Source: an uncultured Bacillota bacterium
GTDB lineage: Bacteria; Bacillota_I; Bacilli_A; RFN20; CAG-288
Length of the DNA stretch: 64,000 bases
Assembly: GCA_949300365.1 (NCBI GenBank)
Contig: CASGEC010000002.1
Location: 103,045-167,044 of the forward strand
Direction of reading: 5' to 3'
The translations under genes and the position numbers were made by a program. Below are positions 8,777 through 17,346 of this stretch, in pieces. The notes under the pieces were generated by a model, which saw only the letters and a list, made by a program, of their open reading frames with translations, had not been told where the DNA came from and searched no databases. Numbering within the stretch: position 1 is the stretch's first letter; every line of letters begins with the position of its first letter.

Positions 8777-9027
8777 TGAAGGAAGTCGTCGAAAGAATGG
8801 ACATCCTTTCCCGGAAACGCTATCCCAGGGAAAGGCTGATACGTCTGGTAAGGAAAGAGGACGTCTTTGTCCTTGATCCTGCTAACGCCCTTCCTGGAAG
8901 AGGCTATTACCTCCTTCGGGAAAGGGTGAGTATCGAACGATTGAAGAAGAAGAACGTCCTTCTCCGCTATTCGAAGAAGACAGACTATCCGAAGCTGTTT
9001 GAAGAGCTGGAGGGCCTGATTGGATGA
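8776..9027 (+). CDS. ylxR: YlxR-family RNA-binding protein (RnpM type)
   Basis: 83 residues. The core ERLIRLVRKEDVFVLDP and the LPGRGYYL motif are diagnostic of YlxR, a small nucleic-acid-binding protein encoded between nusA and infB; in Bacillus subtilis it has been reported to bind and modulate RNase P. The usual N-terminal R-x-C-x-x-C motif is absent (here MDILSRKRYPRERL), so this copy lacks the metal-binding-like cysteines seen in most homologues. Start ATG overlaps the nusA stop (TGATG), implying translational coupling. Confidence 0.9.
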   Translation: MKEVVERMDILSRKRYPRERLIRLVRKEDVFVLDPANALPGRGYYLLRERVSIERLKKKNVLLRYSKKTDYPKLFEELEGLIG

Positions 9028-9350
9028 GCGAGAAGCTTCTAGCCTATCTGGGCTTTGCCCGGCGGATGAAAAAGCTCTATGCCGGCATGGCCCTGGAGAA
9101 GAAGCTTGAGGAAGGAAAGGTCTCCCTTCTTCTTCTCTTTCCCAGCGTTACGGACAAGAGCCGGGAAAAACTGACAAGACGGGACGACAAAGTCATGTGT
9201 CGGGACGTCGGAGAGATCGACTTTGCTCGGCTAGGCCTAAAAAGCTGCAAGGCCCTTGGCATCGGCGATGAAGGCCTGGCAAAGGCGATCATCCATGTCC
9301 TGGATGAAAAGGAGGTTGAAGATGAGCGACAAGAGAAACAGACGCGATAG
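9024..9350 (+). CDS. ylxQ: YlxQ, L7Ae-family RNA-binding protein
   Basis: 108 residues with the L7Ae/L30e fold pattern: KLLAYLGFARRMKKLYAG at the start, the hydrophobic strand VSLLLLFPSVTD and a final helix SCKALGIGDEGLAKAII. Family members bind kink-turn RNAs; the cellular role of YlxQ is not settled. It overlaps ylxR by 4 bases and infB by 29 bases, so translation of the four genes nusA to infB is tightly linked. Confidence 0.9.
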   Translation: MSEKLLAYLGFARRMKKLYAGMALEKKLEEGKVSLLLLFPSVTDKSREKLTRRDDKVMCRDVGEIDFARLGLKSCKALGIGDEGLAKAIIHVLDEKEVEDERQEKQTR

Positions 9351-11142
9351 GAACGGGGGCAAGCCCGGATTCGGAAAGAAGAACAAATCCCAGGTCGAAA
9401 ACGGTGTCTTCGTCTATTCCGGACCGATAACCCTGGACCAGCTTTGCAAGCGGATCAGCATTCCCGCGGCGGAAGTCATCAAGGGCTTCCTTATGCAGGG
9501 AAAGATGATTTCGCTCAATACCATCCTTTCCGACGAGCTGATCGCCGAGGTCTGCCTGGAACACGATCTCGACTTCCGGAAGGAAGAGGGCGCAATCCCG
9601 GACGATTTCACCAAGGCGAACATCTTCAACAAGGAGAAGGACAAGGATGAACGGCCTCCGGTCGTCACCATCATGGGCCACGTCGACCACGGAAAGACGA
9701 CCTTGATCGACACGATCCGCCATTCTTCCATCACGGCCGGCGAACACGGCGGCATCACCCAGGAGATCGGCGCCTACCAGAAGACCGTCAACGGAAAGAA
9801 GATCACCTTCATCGATACTCCTGGCCATGAAGCCTTCACTGCGATGCGCGCCCGCGGCGCCTCGGTCACGGATATCGTCGTCCTCGTCGTTGCTGCCGAT
9901 GATGGCGTCAAGCCGCAGACCATCGAGGCCATCGACCACGCCAAGGCCGCCAAGGTTCCGATCATTGTCGCCATCAACAAGATCGACAAGCCCGGCGCCA
10001 ATCCCGAAAAGGTCAAGAGCGAGCTTTCCAATCAGGGCCTTCTCTGCGAGGAGTGGGGTGGCGATACGATGATGTTTGAAATCTCCGCCAAGAAGAACAT
10101 CGGCGTCGACAAGCTTCTCGAGGGTATCCTCGACCTTGCGGAACTGATGGACCTCAAGGCCAATAACGAAGCCCCTGCCGCCGGTTCGGTCATCGAGGCA
10201 AGACTTGACAAGAAGGAAGGAAGCAAGGCCACACTCCTTGTCCAAAATGGAAGTCTCCATGTCGGCGATTATCTCGCTGTCGGTGAATTCTATTGCAAGG
10301 TGAGGAAGATGACCAACGAATACGACAAGTCCCTCAAGGTCGCTCTTCCTTCGACCCCTGTTGCCGTGACGGGCCTTTCCGGTGTTCCTGTCGCCGGTGA
10401 TCGTTTCCTCTGCTTCCCCTCCGAGAAGGATGCCCGCGATGCCGCCAACCGCCGCGCCCAGGCTCTCATCGGCCATTCCGAGAAGGGTGTCAGCCTTGCC
10501 GACATCGCCAACGATGCCGCAAGCGGCGAGACGCCGAGGATCAACCTCATTGTCAAGGCCGATACCCAGGGAACCAGCGAAGCCATCCGTTCCTCCCTTG
10601 AGAAGATCAACGTTCCTGGAACGAAGCTGCAGATCATCCATTGCGCTTCCGGCGATGTCAACCAAGGCGACATCGTCCTTGCCTCCGCTTCCCAGGCCGT
10701 TGTCCTGGCTTTCGCGGTCAAGGTCTCGGCCGCCGTCAAGGACGAGGCCAAGCAGAAGAAGGTCGAAATCCGCGAATACAACATCATCTATCATCTTCTC
10801 GAGGAGGTCGAGGCGGCTCTCCGCGGCAAGCTCGGACCGGTCTATGAGGAAGTCGTCTACGGCCACGCCGAGGTGCGAAACCTCTTCAAGGCGAGCAAGG
10901 TCGGCCAGATTCTCGGTCTCTATGTCACCGACGGAAAGTTCAAGAACACGGCCCATGTCCGCGTCTACCGCAACAAGGAGATGGTCTTGGATACGAAGCT
11001 GACCTCCCTCAAGCGTTTCAAGGACGATGCCAAGGAAGTCCTCCAGGGCTTTGAATGCGGCGCGACCCTCGATGACAAGTTCAATTGCGAGGTCGGCGAT
11101 ATCCTTGAGGCCTATGGCCAGGAAGAGGTGAAGAATGGCTGA
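9322..11142 (+). CDS. infB: Translation initiation factor IF-2
   Basis: 606 residues starting at the ATG at 9322, which has AAAGGAGG at 9308-9314 and a 7-base spacer; the frame is open further upstream but without a ribosome-binding site. Compact IF-2 with a short N-terminal region, an IF2_N-like segment ([21 protein letters not shown]), and the GTPase domain: G1 [11 protein letters not shown]3 DTPGHEAF, G4 NKIDKP. Domains II to IV follow, ending with the initiator-tRNA-binding C2 domain. It positions fMet-tRNA on the 30S subunit and drives subunit joining. Overlaps ylxQ and rbfA in the same operon. Confidence 0.97.
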   Translation: MSDKRNRRDRNGGKPGFGKKNKSQVENGVFVYSGPITLDQLCKRISIPAAEVIKGFLMQGKMISLNTILSDELIAEVCLEHDLDFRKEEGAIPDDFTKANIFNKEKDKDERPPVVTIMGHVDHGKTTLIDTIRHSSITAGEHGGITQEIGAYQKTVNGKKITFIDTPGHEAFTAMRARGASVTDIVVLVVAADDGVKPQTIEAIDHAKAAKVPIIVAINKIDKPGANPEKVKSELSNQGLLCEEWGGDTMMFEISAKKNIGVDKLLEGILDLAELMDLKANNEAPAAGSVIEARLDKKEGSKATLLVQNGSLHVGDYLAVGEFYCKVRKMTNEYDKSLKVALPSTPVAVTGLSGVPVAGDRFLCFPSEKDARDAANRRAQALIGHSEKGVSLADIANDAASGETPRINLIVKADTQGTSEAIRSSLEKINVPGTKLQIIHCASGDVNQGDIVLASASQAVVLAFAVKVSAAVKDEAKQKKVEIREYNIIYHLLEEVEAALRGKLGPVYEEVVYGHAEVRNLFKASKVGQILGLYVTDGKFKNTAHVRVYRNKEMVLDTKLTSLKRFKDDAKEVLQGFECGATLDDKFNCEVGDILEAYGQEEVKNG

Positions 11143-11584
11143 CAAGAAGGGACGCGTCCAGGAAATCATCCAGAGGGATGTCTCCGAGATCATCCTCTAC
11201 GAGCTCAAGAGCCCCCTTTGCCAATACGCCTCCATCAACGAGGTAAGGATGACGAAGGACTATTCCTATTGCAAGTTCTATGTCACGCACATGGATCCTT
11301 CCAAGACGGATGTCCTTGTCGACTTCCTCAACACCAACGCCAAGAAGATCCGCGCTCTGTTGAGCAAGAAGCTTTCCATCTACAAGACGCCGGAGCTTTC
11401 CTTCTACAAGGACGAGGTCTATGAAAAGGCTCGGCATATCGATCTGGTCATCCAGAATGCCTTGGCCAAGAAGCCGGTGACGCTCAAGGACCTTGAGAAG
11501 GAAGAGAAGAAGAAAAAGCCGGCAGCAAAGAAAACAGCAACAAAGAAGACAACCAAAAAGACGACAAAGAAGCCGGAAGCTTAA
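11135..11584 (+). CDS. rbfA: 30S ribosome-binding factor RbfA
   Basis: 149 residues. The KH-like core spans about 1-110 (IQRDVSEIILYELKSP, VRMTKDYSYCKFYVT, LSKKLSIYKTPELSFYKDE), followed by a Lys/Thr/Ala-rich tail (about 125-149) that is likely a disordered, basic RNA-contacting extension. RbfA assists late 16S maturation. Start overlaps the infB end by 8 bases with GAGG about 6 bases upstream. Last gene of the operon, followed by a strong terminator. Confidence 0.94.
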   Translation: MADKKGRVQEIIQRDVSEIILYELKSPLCQYASINEVRMTKDYSYCKFYVTHMDPSKTDVLVDFLNTNAKKIRALLSKKLSIYKTPELSFYKDEVYEKARHIDLVIQNALAKKPVTLKDLEKEEKKKKPAAKKTATKKTTKKTTKKPEA

Positions 11585-11606
11585 GTATTTCCTAAAAAGC
11601 AATCCT

Positions 11607-11628
11607 AACGCCCTTCGGGGCGTTTTTT
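11607..11628. terminator. Terminator between rbfA and ribF
   Basis: AACGCCC (11607-11613), UUCG-type loop TTCG, GGGCGTT (11618-11624), then T run. A stable tetraloop hairpin serving the convergent rbfA (plus) and possibly ribF (minus) transcripts. Confidence 0.9.
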
Positions 11629-11633
11629 CTTGA

Positions 11634-12521
11634 CTAGAAGGAACAGCGCCTCGCGTCCAGGGTCAGCTGCCTTCTAAGCTCGTCAAGGGAGGAGAACTTT
11701 TTCTGGTCCCGGATCTTCTCAAGGAAGGTGACGGCTATAGTCTTTCCGTAGAGGTCGCCGTGATAGGAAAGGACGTGGGTCTCAAGGAACCTGGTCGCCG
11801 TTTCGTCGATGGTGGGGTGTGTTCCGATGTTTGTCATAGAGGGATAGGTCTTTCCATCGATAGTGGTCCTTGTCTTATAGACACCACAGGGTGGATAGAC
11901 CTTTTCTATCAGAAGGGGAAGGTTTGCTGTTGGGAAGCCGAGAAGATGGCCGTTTCCCTTTCCGTGGATGACTTTTCCAAGGGCGAAGAAAGGAGCACCA
12001 AGAAGCCTGTTTGCTTCCGTGATGTCACCCATACGAATCGTTTCCTTGATCCGGGTGGAAGAGATCTTTCCCTTTTCGTCCTGGCTCAGGGGGAGGATGA
12101 TGACCGGGATATCCTTGACGGCAGAAGGGATATCCTTTGCCTTACCAAGGGCCATCCTTCCAAAGGTGAAGTCCTCGCCGACGACGATGAGGCGGGGGTG
12201 CGAAGAGGAAAGGAAAGAGAGGAATTCGTCCTTGTCGGCATTTCGTGTCCTTTCGTCGAAGGGAAGGATATAGGTCGTCTCGATTCCGGCCTGCTCAAAA
12301 AGAAGATGCCTCTCCTCAGGCGTATAAAGGAGTGTCTTGTCTCTCCGAAAAGAAAGCATTTCCTTGGGATCGAATGTCAAAAGGGTGGGTTTATGGTTGT
12401 CCTTGAGGCATTGGGAAAGAAGGAGGCGGTGACCGACATGGAGACCGTCGAAGAAGCCGATAGCAAGATCCCTTCCGGAAAGGTCGAGCTTCTCGTCAAG
12501 GGAGATTTGTCTTTCAATCAT
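11634..12521 (-). CDS. ribF: Bifunctional riboflavin kinase / FAD synthetase
   Basis: 295 residues from the ATG at 12521 (GAGG about 8 bases upstream, 8-base overlap with the truB end). The N-terminal nucleotidyltransferase domain shows AIGFFDGLHVGHR (HxGH-type) and the FAD synthetase block; the C-terminal flavokinase domain shows GKGNGHLLGFPTANL and GVYKTRTTIDG. It converts riboflavin to FMN and FAD. The truB-ribF order is the usual Firmicute arrangement, but here the pair is inverted relative to rbfA and separated from rpsO. Confidence 0.94.
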   Translation of the reverse strand: MIERQISLDEKLDLSGRDLAIGFFDGLHVGHRLLLSQCLKDNHKPTLLTFDPKEMLSFRRDKTLLYTPEERHLLFEQAGIETTYILPFDERTRNADKDEFLSFLSSSHPRLIVVGEDFTFGRMALGKAKDIPSAVKDIPVIILPLSQDEKGKISSTRIKETIRMGDITEANRLLGAPFFALGKVIHGKGNGHLLGFPTANLPLLIEKVYPPCGVYKTRTTIDGKTYPSMTNIGTHPTIDETATRFLETHVLSYHGDLYGKTIAVTFLEKIRDQKKFSSLDELRRQLTLDARRCSF

Positions 12522-13377
12522 GGGCGAAACCTCGATAGCAGCGATAGGTGTCTTGCTCCTTTTTGTAGAGAGCAATCCGGGTGTTGCTTTCTCTAAGGAG
12601 AAGATAGGGAGCGGATTCGTTGAGCCTAAGGGAAAGGCCGTTTCTTGCCTTCCTTGCCTGCTCCGGATTCAATTCCAGGGTTTTTAGGCCAGGGATACAG
12701 AAAGTGGGCGAAAGAAGGGAAGCAGAAGGAATGTCTTCCATGGAAATGGCATCCTCGACAGAAAGGGAAGGAATCCTTGTCCTTCTTAAAGAGAGCAGGT
12801 AACCGACCGTGTTCAATTTCCTGGCGATATCCTGCCCAAGGGAGCGGATATAGGTTCCCTTGCTGACTGTTGTCCTAAAGGTGATTTGCTTGGCTTCCTT
12901 GTCATAAGAAACAAGTTCCATGTGGGAAACCGTGATGGAAATTGGCTTTTGCGTGAACTCGATTCCTTCACGGGCCAAATCGTAGGCTCTCTTTCCATCG
13001 ATCCACTTGGCGCTATAGCGAGGTGGCATCTGCTTTGATTGCCCGAGGAAGGAATTTAGGACCGCTTTGATCTCGGTTTTATCAAGCGGTGGGACTGGCT
13101 GGTCCAAAAGAACATTGCCACACCGGTCCAATGTGTCCCTCTCCTGACCAAGCTGGATTGTGGCCTCATAGGTCTTGGGACTATCCGGAACAAGGGAAAG
13201 GAGCTTTGTCGCTTCGCCGATAGCCAGAAGAAGAAGGCCGCTGGCAAAGGGGTCGAGTGTCCCAAGATGGCCGACCCGGCGGGTATTGAAAGCTTTCTTG
13301 GCTTGGATATCGACATATGTGGAGGTGACGTCCTCCTTCTTGTCCACAAGAAGGAAGCCGAAGGCGTCGCTGTTCAT
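12514..13377 (-). CDS. truB: tRNA pseudouridine-55 synthase
   Basis: 287 residues from the ATG at 13377, which has GGAA 6 bases upstream; a second ATG two codons earlier (13383) is too close to it. Catalytic motif VGHLGTLDPFASGLL contains the nucleophile Asp (residue 42). Other TruB blocks are present: YSAKWIDGKRAYDLAREG and KGTYIRSLGQDIARKL. It isomerises U55 in the T-loop of tRNAs. Transcribed from a very short divergent gap shared with the TtcA-like gene and translationally coupled to ribF. Confidence 0.95.
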   Translation of the reverse strand: MNSDAFGFLLVDKKEDVTSTYVDIQAKKAFNTRRVGHLGTLDPFASGLLLLAIGEATKLLSLVPDSPKTYEATIQLGQERDTLDRCGNVLLDQPVPPLDKTEIKAVLNSFLGQSKQMPPRYSAKWIDGKRAYDLAREGIEFTQKPISITVSHMELVSYDKEAKQITFRTTVSKGTYIRSLGQDIARKLNTVGYLLSLRRTRIPSLSVEDAISMEDIPSASLLSPTFCIPGLKTLELNPEQARKARNGLSLRLNESAPYLLLRESNTRIALYKKEQDTYRCYRGFAHD

Positions 13378-13392
13378 TTTCATTTCCGAAAT

Positions 13393-13400
13393 AGTATAAT
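13393..13400. promoter_or_regulatory. Overlapping divergent -10 elements (truB / TtcA-like gene)
   Basis: AGTATAAT gives TATAAT on the plus strand (13395-13400) and TATACT on the minus strand (13398-13393), so both divergent genes may start from one symmetric -10. Neither strand has a good -35. The plus-strand start codon is only 10 bases downstream. The same octamer recurs at 19166. Confidence 0.5.
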
Positions 13401-13410
13401 CCTATGCGCT

Positions 13411-14565
13411 ATGGATAACAGCAATCAACTTCGCAAACGGCTTCTTGCCGCTTTAAGGAAGGCAGACTACGACTATGGCCTTATCAACGATGGGGACAAG
13501 ATCCTTGTCGGCCTTTCCGGGGGCAAGGATTCCCTCGCCCTTTTGGACCTTCTTTCCGTCTATCGGAAGTTCCCGGGCAAGAACTTCTCCCTTTCGGCCA
13601 TCCATCTGGACTTCGGCTTTCCGGCAGTCGATTTTACGCCGGTCGAGCGTTTCGTCCATGACCTGGGAATCGAATATATCCCTTACGAGGCCAAGGAAGT
13701 CTATGGCATCCTCAAGGACAACAGCAATCCCAAGACCCACCTCCTTCCCTGTTCCATCTGCTCCAGGATGCGCAAGGCCATCGTCAACAAGGCGGCCAAT
13801 CGGCTTGGCTTTTCCAAGGTCGCTTTCGCCCATCACATGGACGATGCCATCGAGACCCTCTTCCTCAACATGGCCTATGGTTCCCGCATCGCCACCTTCG
13901 AGCCGAAGATGTTCCTCGAGAATGCCAAAATCGAATTCATAAGACCCTTGATCTACGTTAGGGAAAACCAGATCGTCCGCTACGTCCGCGCCCGCAATCT
14001 TCCCATCGCCAAGAATTCCTGCGGCAACGACAAGAAGACCCAGCGCGAAAGCATGAAGAAGTTCCTCGCTGCGCTCTACGAGAAGATCCCCGATGCCGAA
14101 AGCAACTTCGCGAACATGCTTTCCAACTATGATTCCTTCCAGCTTTTCTTCGATCGCTATGGCGCCCATCCCCGCTCGAACATCGAAGTCAAGCGCTGCT
14201 ATACCGGAAGGGACATGCTGGATATCGCCAAGGTCGGGAAAAGGACGATGACGGAAGACGATTTCGAAAAAGGAACCTGTCTCTACTATCTCCTGAGAAA
14301 GGAAGACAAGCCTATCGCCTATCTTAAGGCCCAGGAGAATTTGGACTTCTCTGTCGACATCCAATACCTGGAAAGGATTCCGGAAAGCCAGATGGAGGAT
14401 GTGACGACTCTTCTGGATATCTTCGAGAAGAACCTCTCGATGCGCCATGTCCCACGGGAGATAAGCTATTGCGGAAAGAAAAACAAGGACGTCTTCCTCG
14501 CCTTTGGATATGTAAGCGATGGGACAGTCCTGAAAAAGAAGGTGACCAAGGCCCTGAAGATGTAA
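13411..14565 (+). CDS. TtcA-family tRNA 2-thiolation ATPase with an extra C-terminal domain
   Basis: 384 residues. PP-loop ATP-pyrophosphatase motif LVGLSGGKDSLALL at about 31-44. Three cysteines, C114-x-x-C117 and C204, match in pattern those that hold the [4Fe-4S] cluster in E. coli TtcA, so a 2-thiocytidine or related tRNA thiolation role is likely. Residues from about 265 on (120 residues, with CYTGRDMLDIAKVGKRTM and LAFGYVSDGTVLKKK) go beyond the family's usual end and I cannot name them. The ATG at 13411 has no ribosome-binding site and lies just past a TATAAT, so the mRNA may be leaderless. Confidence 0.82.
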   Translation: MDNSNQLRKRLLAALRKADYDYGLINDGDKILVGLSGGKDSLALLDLLSVYRKFPGKNFSLSAIHLDFGFPAVDFTPVERFVHDLGIEYIPYEAKEVYGILKDNSNPKTHLLPCSICSRMRKAIVNKAANRLGFSKVAFAHHMDDAIETLFLNMAYGSRIATFEPKMFLENAKIEFIRPLIYVRENQIVRYVRARNLPIAKNSCGNDKKTQRESMKKFLAALYEKIPDAESNFANMLSNYDSFQLFFDRYGAHPRSNIEVKRCYTGRDMLDIAKVGKRTMTEDDFEKGTCLYYLLRKEDKPIAYLKAQENLDFSVDIQYLERIPESQMEDVTTLLDIFEKNLSMRHVPREISYCGKKNKDVFLAFGYVSDGTVLKKKVTKALKM

Positions 14566-14595
14566 ATTCCTCTTTCCTTTTTGCCTTGGATACTT

Positions 14596-14688
14596 TATAA
14601 TTCCTTCTTGCACCACGACTGGAATAAGGCTTGTCCCTCAAGCACCTGCCTCTGGTCCCGGCGCAGAAAGAAAAAGAGGTAAGAGACA
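14596..14688 (+). promoter_or_regulatory. rpsO promoter -10 and structured leader
   Basis: TATAAT at 14596-14601 is followed by an approximately 80-base GC-rich leader. GCTTG (14629-14633) pairs with CAAGC (14639-14643), and GAC (14617) can pair with GTC (14655), giving a multi-stem element before the GAGG ribosome-binding site. rpsO leaders are commonly bound by S15 for feedback control; this element is a candidate, not a recognised Rfam class. Confidence 0.5.
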
Positions 14689-14961
14689 ATGGCTCTCACG
14701 AAGGAAGAGAAGACAAAGGCGATCGTCGCCAACCGCAGGAACGAGAAGGACACCGGTTCCACCGAAGTCCAGATCGCTATTCTCACCGAGAAGATCAAGA
14801 AGCTGACAATCCACATGACCAACAACACCCACGACTACTCCTCCAAGCGCGGCATGGACAAGATCATCGCCCGCCGCAAGAAGCTCCTTGCCTATCTCAA
14901 GCGGGAGAATCCCGAGAAGTACGACGCCGTCCTCAAGTCCATCAAGAACAAGAAGAACTAA
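14689..14961 (+). CDS. rpsO: 30S ribosomal protein S15
   Basis: 90 residues, standard length. Characteristic stretches: DTGSTEVQIAILTEKIKKLT, HDYSSKRGMDKIIARRKKLL and AYLKRENPEKY. Primary binder of the central domain of 16S rRNA. Monocistronic here, with its own promoter, structured leader and a terminator directly after the stop, whereas in many Firmicutes it follows ribF. Confidence 0.97.
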   Translation: MALTKEEKTKAIVANRRNEKDTGSTEVQIAILTEKIKKLTIHMTNNTHDYSSKRGMDKIIARRKKLLAYLKRENPEKYDAVLKSIKNKKN

Positions 14962-14970
14962 GGACACCAG

Positions 14971-14994
14971 GGATCGGGAAACCGGTCCTTTTCC
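14971..14994 (+). terminator. rpsO terminator
   Basis: GGATCGG (14971-14977), GAAA tetraloop, CCGGTCC (14982-14988), then TTTTCCTTT. Confidence 0.88.
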
Positions 14995-15000
14995 TTTGCT

Positions 15001-17346
15001 TTATATCGGAAGGTCCTTCTTCTCGAAGACGAGGAAGGAGAGACCATAGGTCAAAACGGCGATGAGAACCAAGGCGATAAGCTTGTACCAATAGACAGGG
15101 CTGTTGGAAAGGACCGCCTCGGCATCATAGAAGGAGACGATGGACATGTAGTTGAAGACGTTCAACGACTCGATGCGGATGGTCGAGGGCATGGCAGGAC
15201 CGCCAAAGAGTCCCAGGATCGCGGCGACGAGGAAGAAGATAGCGATGCCGCCCCCGACGGCCAAGGCGCTCTGAGTCCTGTTGAAGATGGCCGAGGAGAG
15301 GAAGCAGATACCGGAAATCGCCAGAATGACAAGGAAATTGCCGAGGACGAACTTCGTCACCATCTCGACGGTCAAGGAGACCATGAAGTCCTCTCCGCCG
15401 AGGGCGATTCCGATGCCCCTACTTGCCAATCCGCCAAGAAGGAGAAGAAGGGAGAGGAAGAACTCGCATCCGACAAGGAAGGTCATCTGCGTGAAGACGA
15501 TCTTCCGCCTGCGGATCGGCGTCGAAAGGACAAAGGCCAAGGAGCCCGACTCCACCTTTCCAGCCAGAAGATCGTTGGCGACGATGATGGTGAAGACGAT
15601 CGGCAGAAGAAGGCCGGCAAGGCCGAAGAACATGATGCCCACGAGGATGCCATAGAGATTCATCGTTCCCAGTTCCTTGAAGCTCTCCTCGACATGGGTC
15701 GGAAGGCTATCGAGGATTCCTTGGCTTGCCTGGACAAGGGAAAGAAGGAAACGGTCTTCCAGATTCGTTAGGTCCGCGTTCTCTTCAAGGTGATAGGAAA
15801 AGGAAGTCATGGCACCTAAGGATTCGTTCTGGACAAGGACGAGCAGATCCTCTCCTTCAAGGCCTTGGTCATCCATCGTGATATCTTTTATGCTCTCGAC
15901 CTGGAAGACATCAAGGATCTGAGTCTCAGCCTCCTTGAGGATGTCTATAAGGGCATTCTTGCGAATGACTTTCTTTTGGAGCGTTCCCATAGAGAGAGAG
16001 TCCTCTCCAGGAACATAATAGGGATCCTCCCCTTTTTCCAAGGCTTTGGCATAGTCGACAAGGAAACCATCCAGATAGGAAAGGAAGAGGGACGTCTCTT
16101 CTTTGGCGTCTTCTTTTGCCGAGTCGATTTCCTCTTGGCTATAGTCTTCTCCGGTCAGTTCCTCCTTGTGCTTCTTCTCAAGAAGGTTGCTGTTCTTTCC
16201 CATGCCTGTGGAAACGGGAATCATCTTGTTTGGCTCATAGGTTGTCAAGATGACAGGATTTCCTTCTCCGTCAAGATAATACGGACGGCCCAGGGAATCG
16301 GTAAGGTAGAGGACCTCAAAGGAAGGAAGATAGGCAAGGTAGGCGCTCTCCGCAAGAAGGGTCGATAGGCAGTCCTTGATGGCATTAAGAAGGACCTTGT
16401 TCCGATAGCCGATCTCGTCGCCATTTTCTTTCGTGTTGTTTTTAAAGGCATCGATATTTTCTTTCCGCCCGTCCTTGATGGAAGAGAGGAAAGCTTGAGC
16501 GGAAGGAAGGACATTTTCCGGAAGAAGGTAGGGGATGGCCGATGTCAGGTAATTGTAGAAGAGATCGAAATCCGCTGGCTGATAGTCTTTGTAGTATGTG
16601 TAGCATCCTTCATAGGCACAGGTCAGGTTCTCTTTCGTATTGTCGCCAAGAGGGAAGGCTTGGTCAATCGTATCGGAAAGGAAGAGCCCGACGCCTTTGC
16701 GAAAGCAAGGACCCCATTTAAAACCTTCTTCGGAATCGGAGGCCATGCGATAGGCATCCAATTGGCTTTCTAGGGCAGAGGGAAGATATTTCCCATAGGC
16801 CTTTAGCTCCGGGAAGAGAGAAGTCACTGTGGAGACAAGAAGATCGGTATCGGAAAGGGCGCTTGCTTTTGCTTCTTCATGCCGGAGGGTCAAATCTTCT
16901 TCCTGGCTTTCCTCATAGGCCTTGTCATAAGGGTCATAGAGGAATGATTCCATGGTTTTTTGATAGAGGGTGTTGCTTTCCAGATCGTCGGAGAAGTCGA
17001 AGGTCAAGGCAAGCATGCTTCCTATCTCCTCACCTTTTTCTGCCAGGAGGTTTCCCGGATAGCGGTAGAGGAGGACAGAGGCCTGATAGGACATGTCCAT
17101 GGTGATGCTTCCCTGGCTGACCAAGGAGAGCATGTCCGCATTGGAAAAGAGCGTCTTCAGGGACTGCTGGGTCGAATTGAGATCCAAGGTGGAAAGGATC
17201 ATGACGACGACGATGCAGATGATCGCGTTTCCCAAACCGCATATGAGCGTCGAAAGGCCGTTTGCCTTGATCGATTCCTTTAGAAGTGGCCAGGACCAAG
17301 GAGCGTGGAAGACGCGCTTTTCTTTTGATCGTGAGCCTAGTTTCAT
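15001..17346 (-). CDS. ABC-2 type exporter permease with a very large extracytoplasmic domain
   Basis: 781 residues from the ATG at 17346 (AGGAG about 8 bases upstream; ATGA overlap with the ATPase gene). One span near 30-52 (AIICIVVVMILSTL), then about 490 hydrophilic residues predicted outside, then a bundle of five to six spans from about 545 to 775 (LYGILVGIMFFGLAGLLLPIVF, KFVLGNFLVILAISGICFL, LIALVLIAVLTYGLSFLVF). The C-terminal half, with ANDLLAGKVESGSLAFVLSTPIRRRKIV, is the ABC-2 permease core. Substrate unknown; the big loop suggests a peptide, lipid or drug ligand, or contact with a surface partner. Confidence 0.82.
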   Translation of the reverse strand: MKLGSRSKEKRVFHAPWSWPLLKESIKANGLSTLICGLGNAIICIVVVMILSTLDLNSTQQSLKTLFSNADMLSLVSQGSITMDMSYQASVLLYRYPGNLLAEKGEEIGSMLALTFDFSDDLESNTLYQKTMESFLYDPYDKAYEESQEEDLTLRHEEAKASALSDTDLLVSTVTSLFPELKAYGKYLPSALESQLDAYRMASDSEEGFKWGPCFRKGVGLFLSDTIDQAFPLGDNTKENLTCAYEGCYTYYKDYQPADFDLFYNYLTSAIPYLLPENVLPSAQAFLSSIKDGRKENIDAFKNNTKENGDEIGYRNKVLLNAIKDCLSTLLAESAYLAYLPSFEVLYLTDSLGRPYYLDGEGNPVILTTYEPNKMIPVSTGMGKNSNLLEKKHKEELTGEDYSQEEIDSAKEDAKEETSLFLSYLDGFLVDYAKALEKGEDPYYVPGEDSLSMGTLQKKVIRKNALIDILKEAETQILDVFQVESIKDITMDDQGLEGEDLLVLVQNESLGAMTSFSYHLEENADLTNLEDRFLLSLVQASQGILDSLPTHVEESFKELGTMNLYGILVGIMFFGLAGLLLPIVFTIIVANDLLAGKVESGSLAFVLSTPIRRRKIVFTQMTFLVGCEFFLSLLLLLGGLASRGIGIALGGEDFMVSLTVEMVTKFVLGNFLVILAISGICFLSSAIFNRTQSALAVGGGIAIFFLVAAILGLFGGPAMPSTIRIESLNVFNYMSIVSFYDAEAVLSNSPVYWYKLIALVLIAVLTYGLSFLVFEKKDLPI

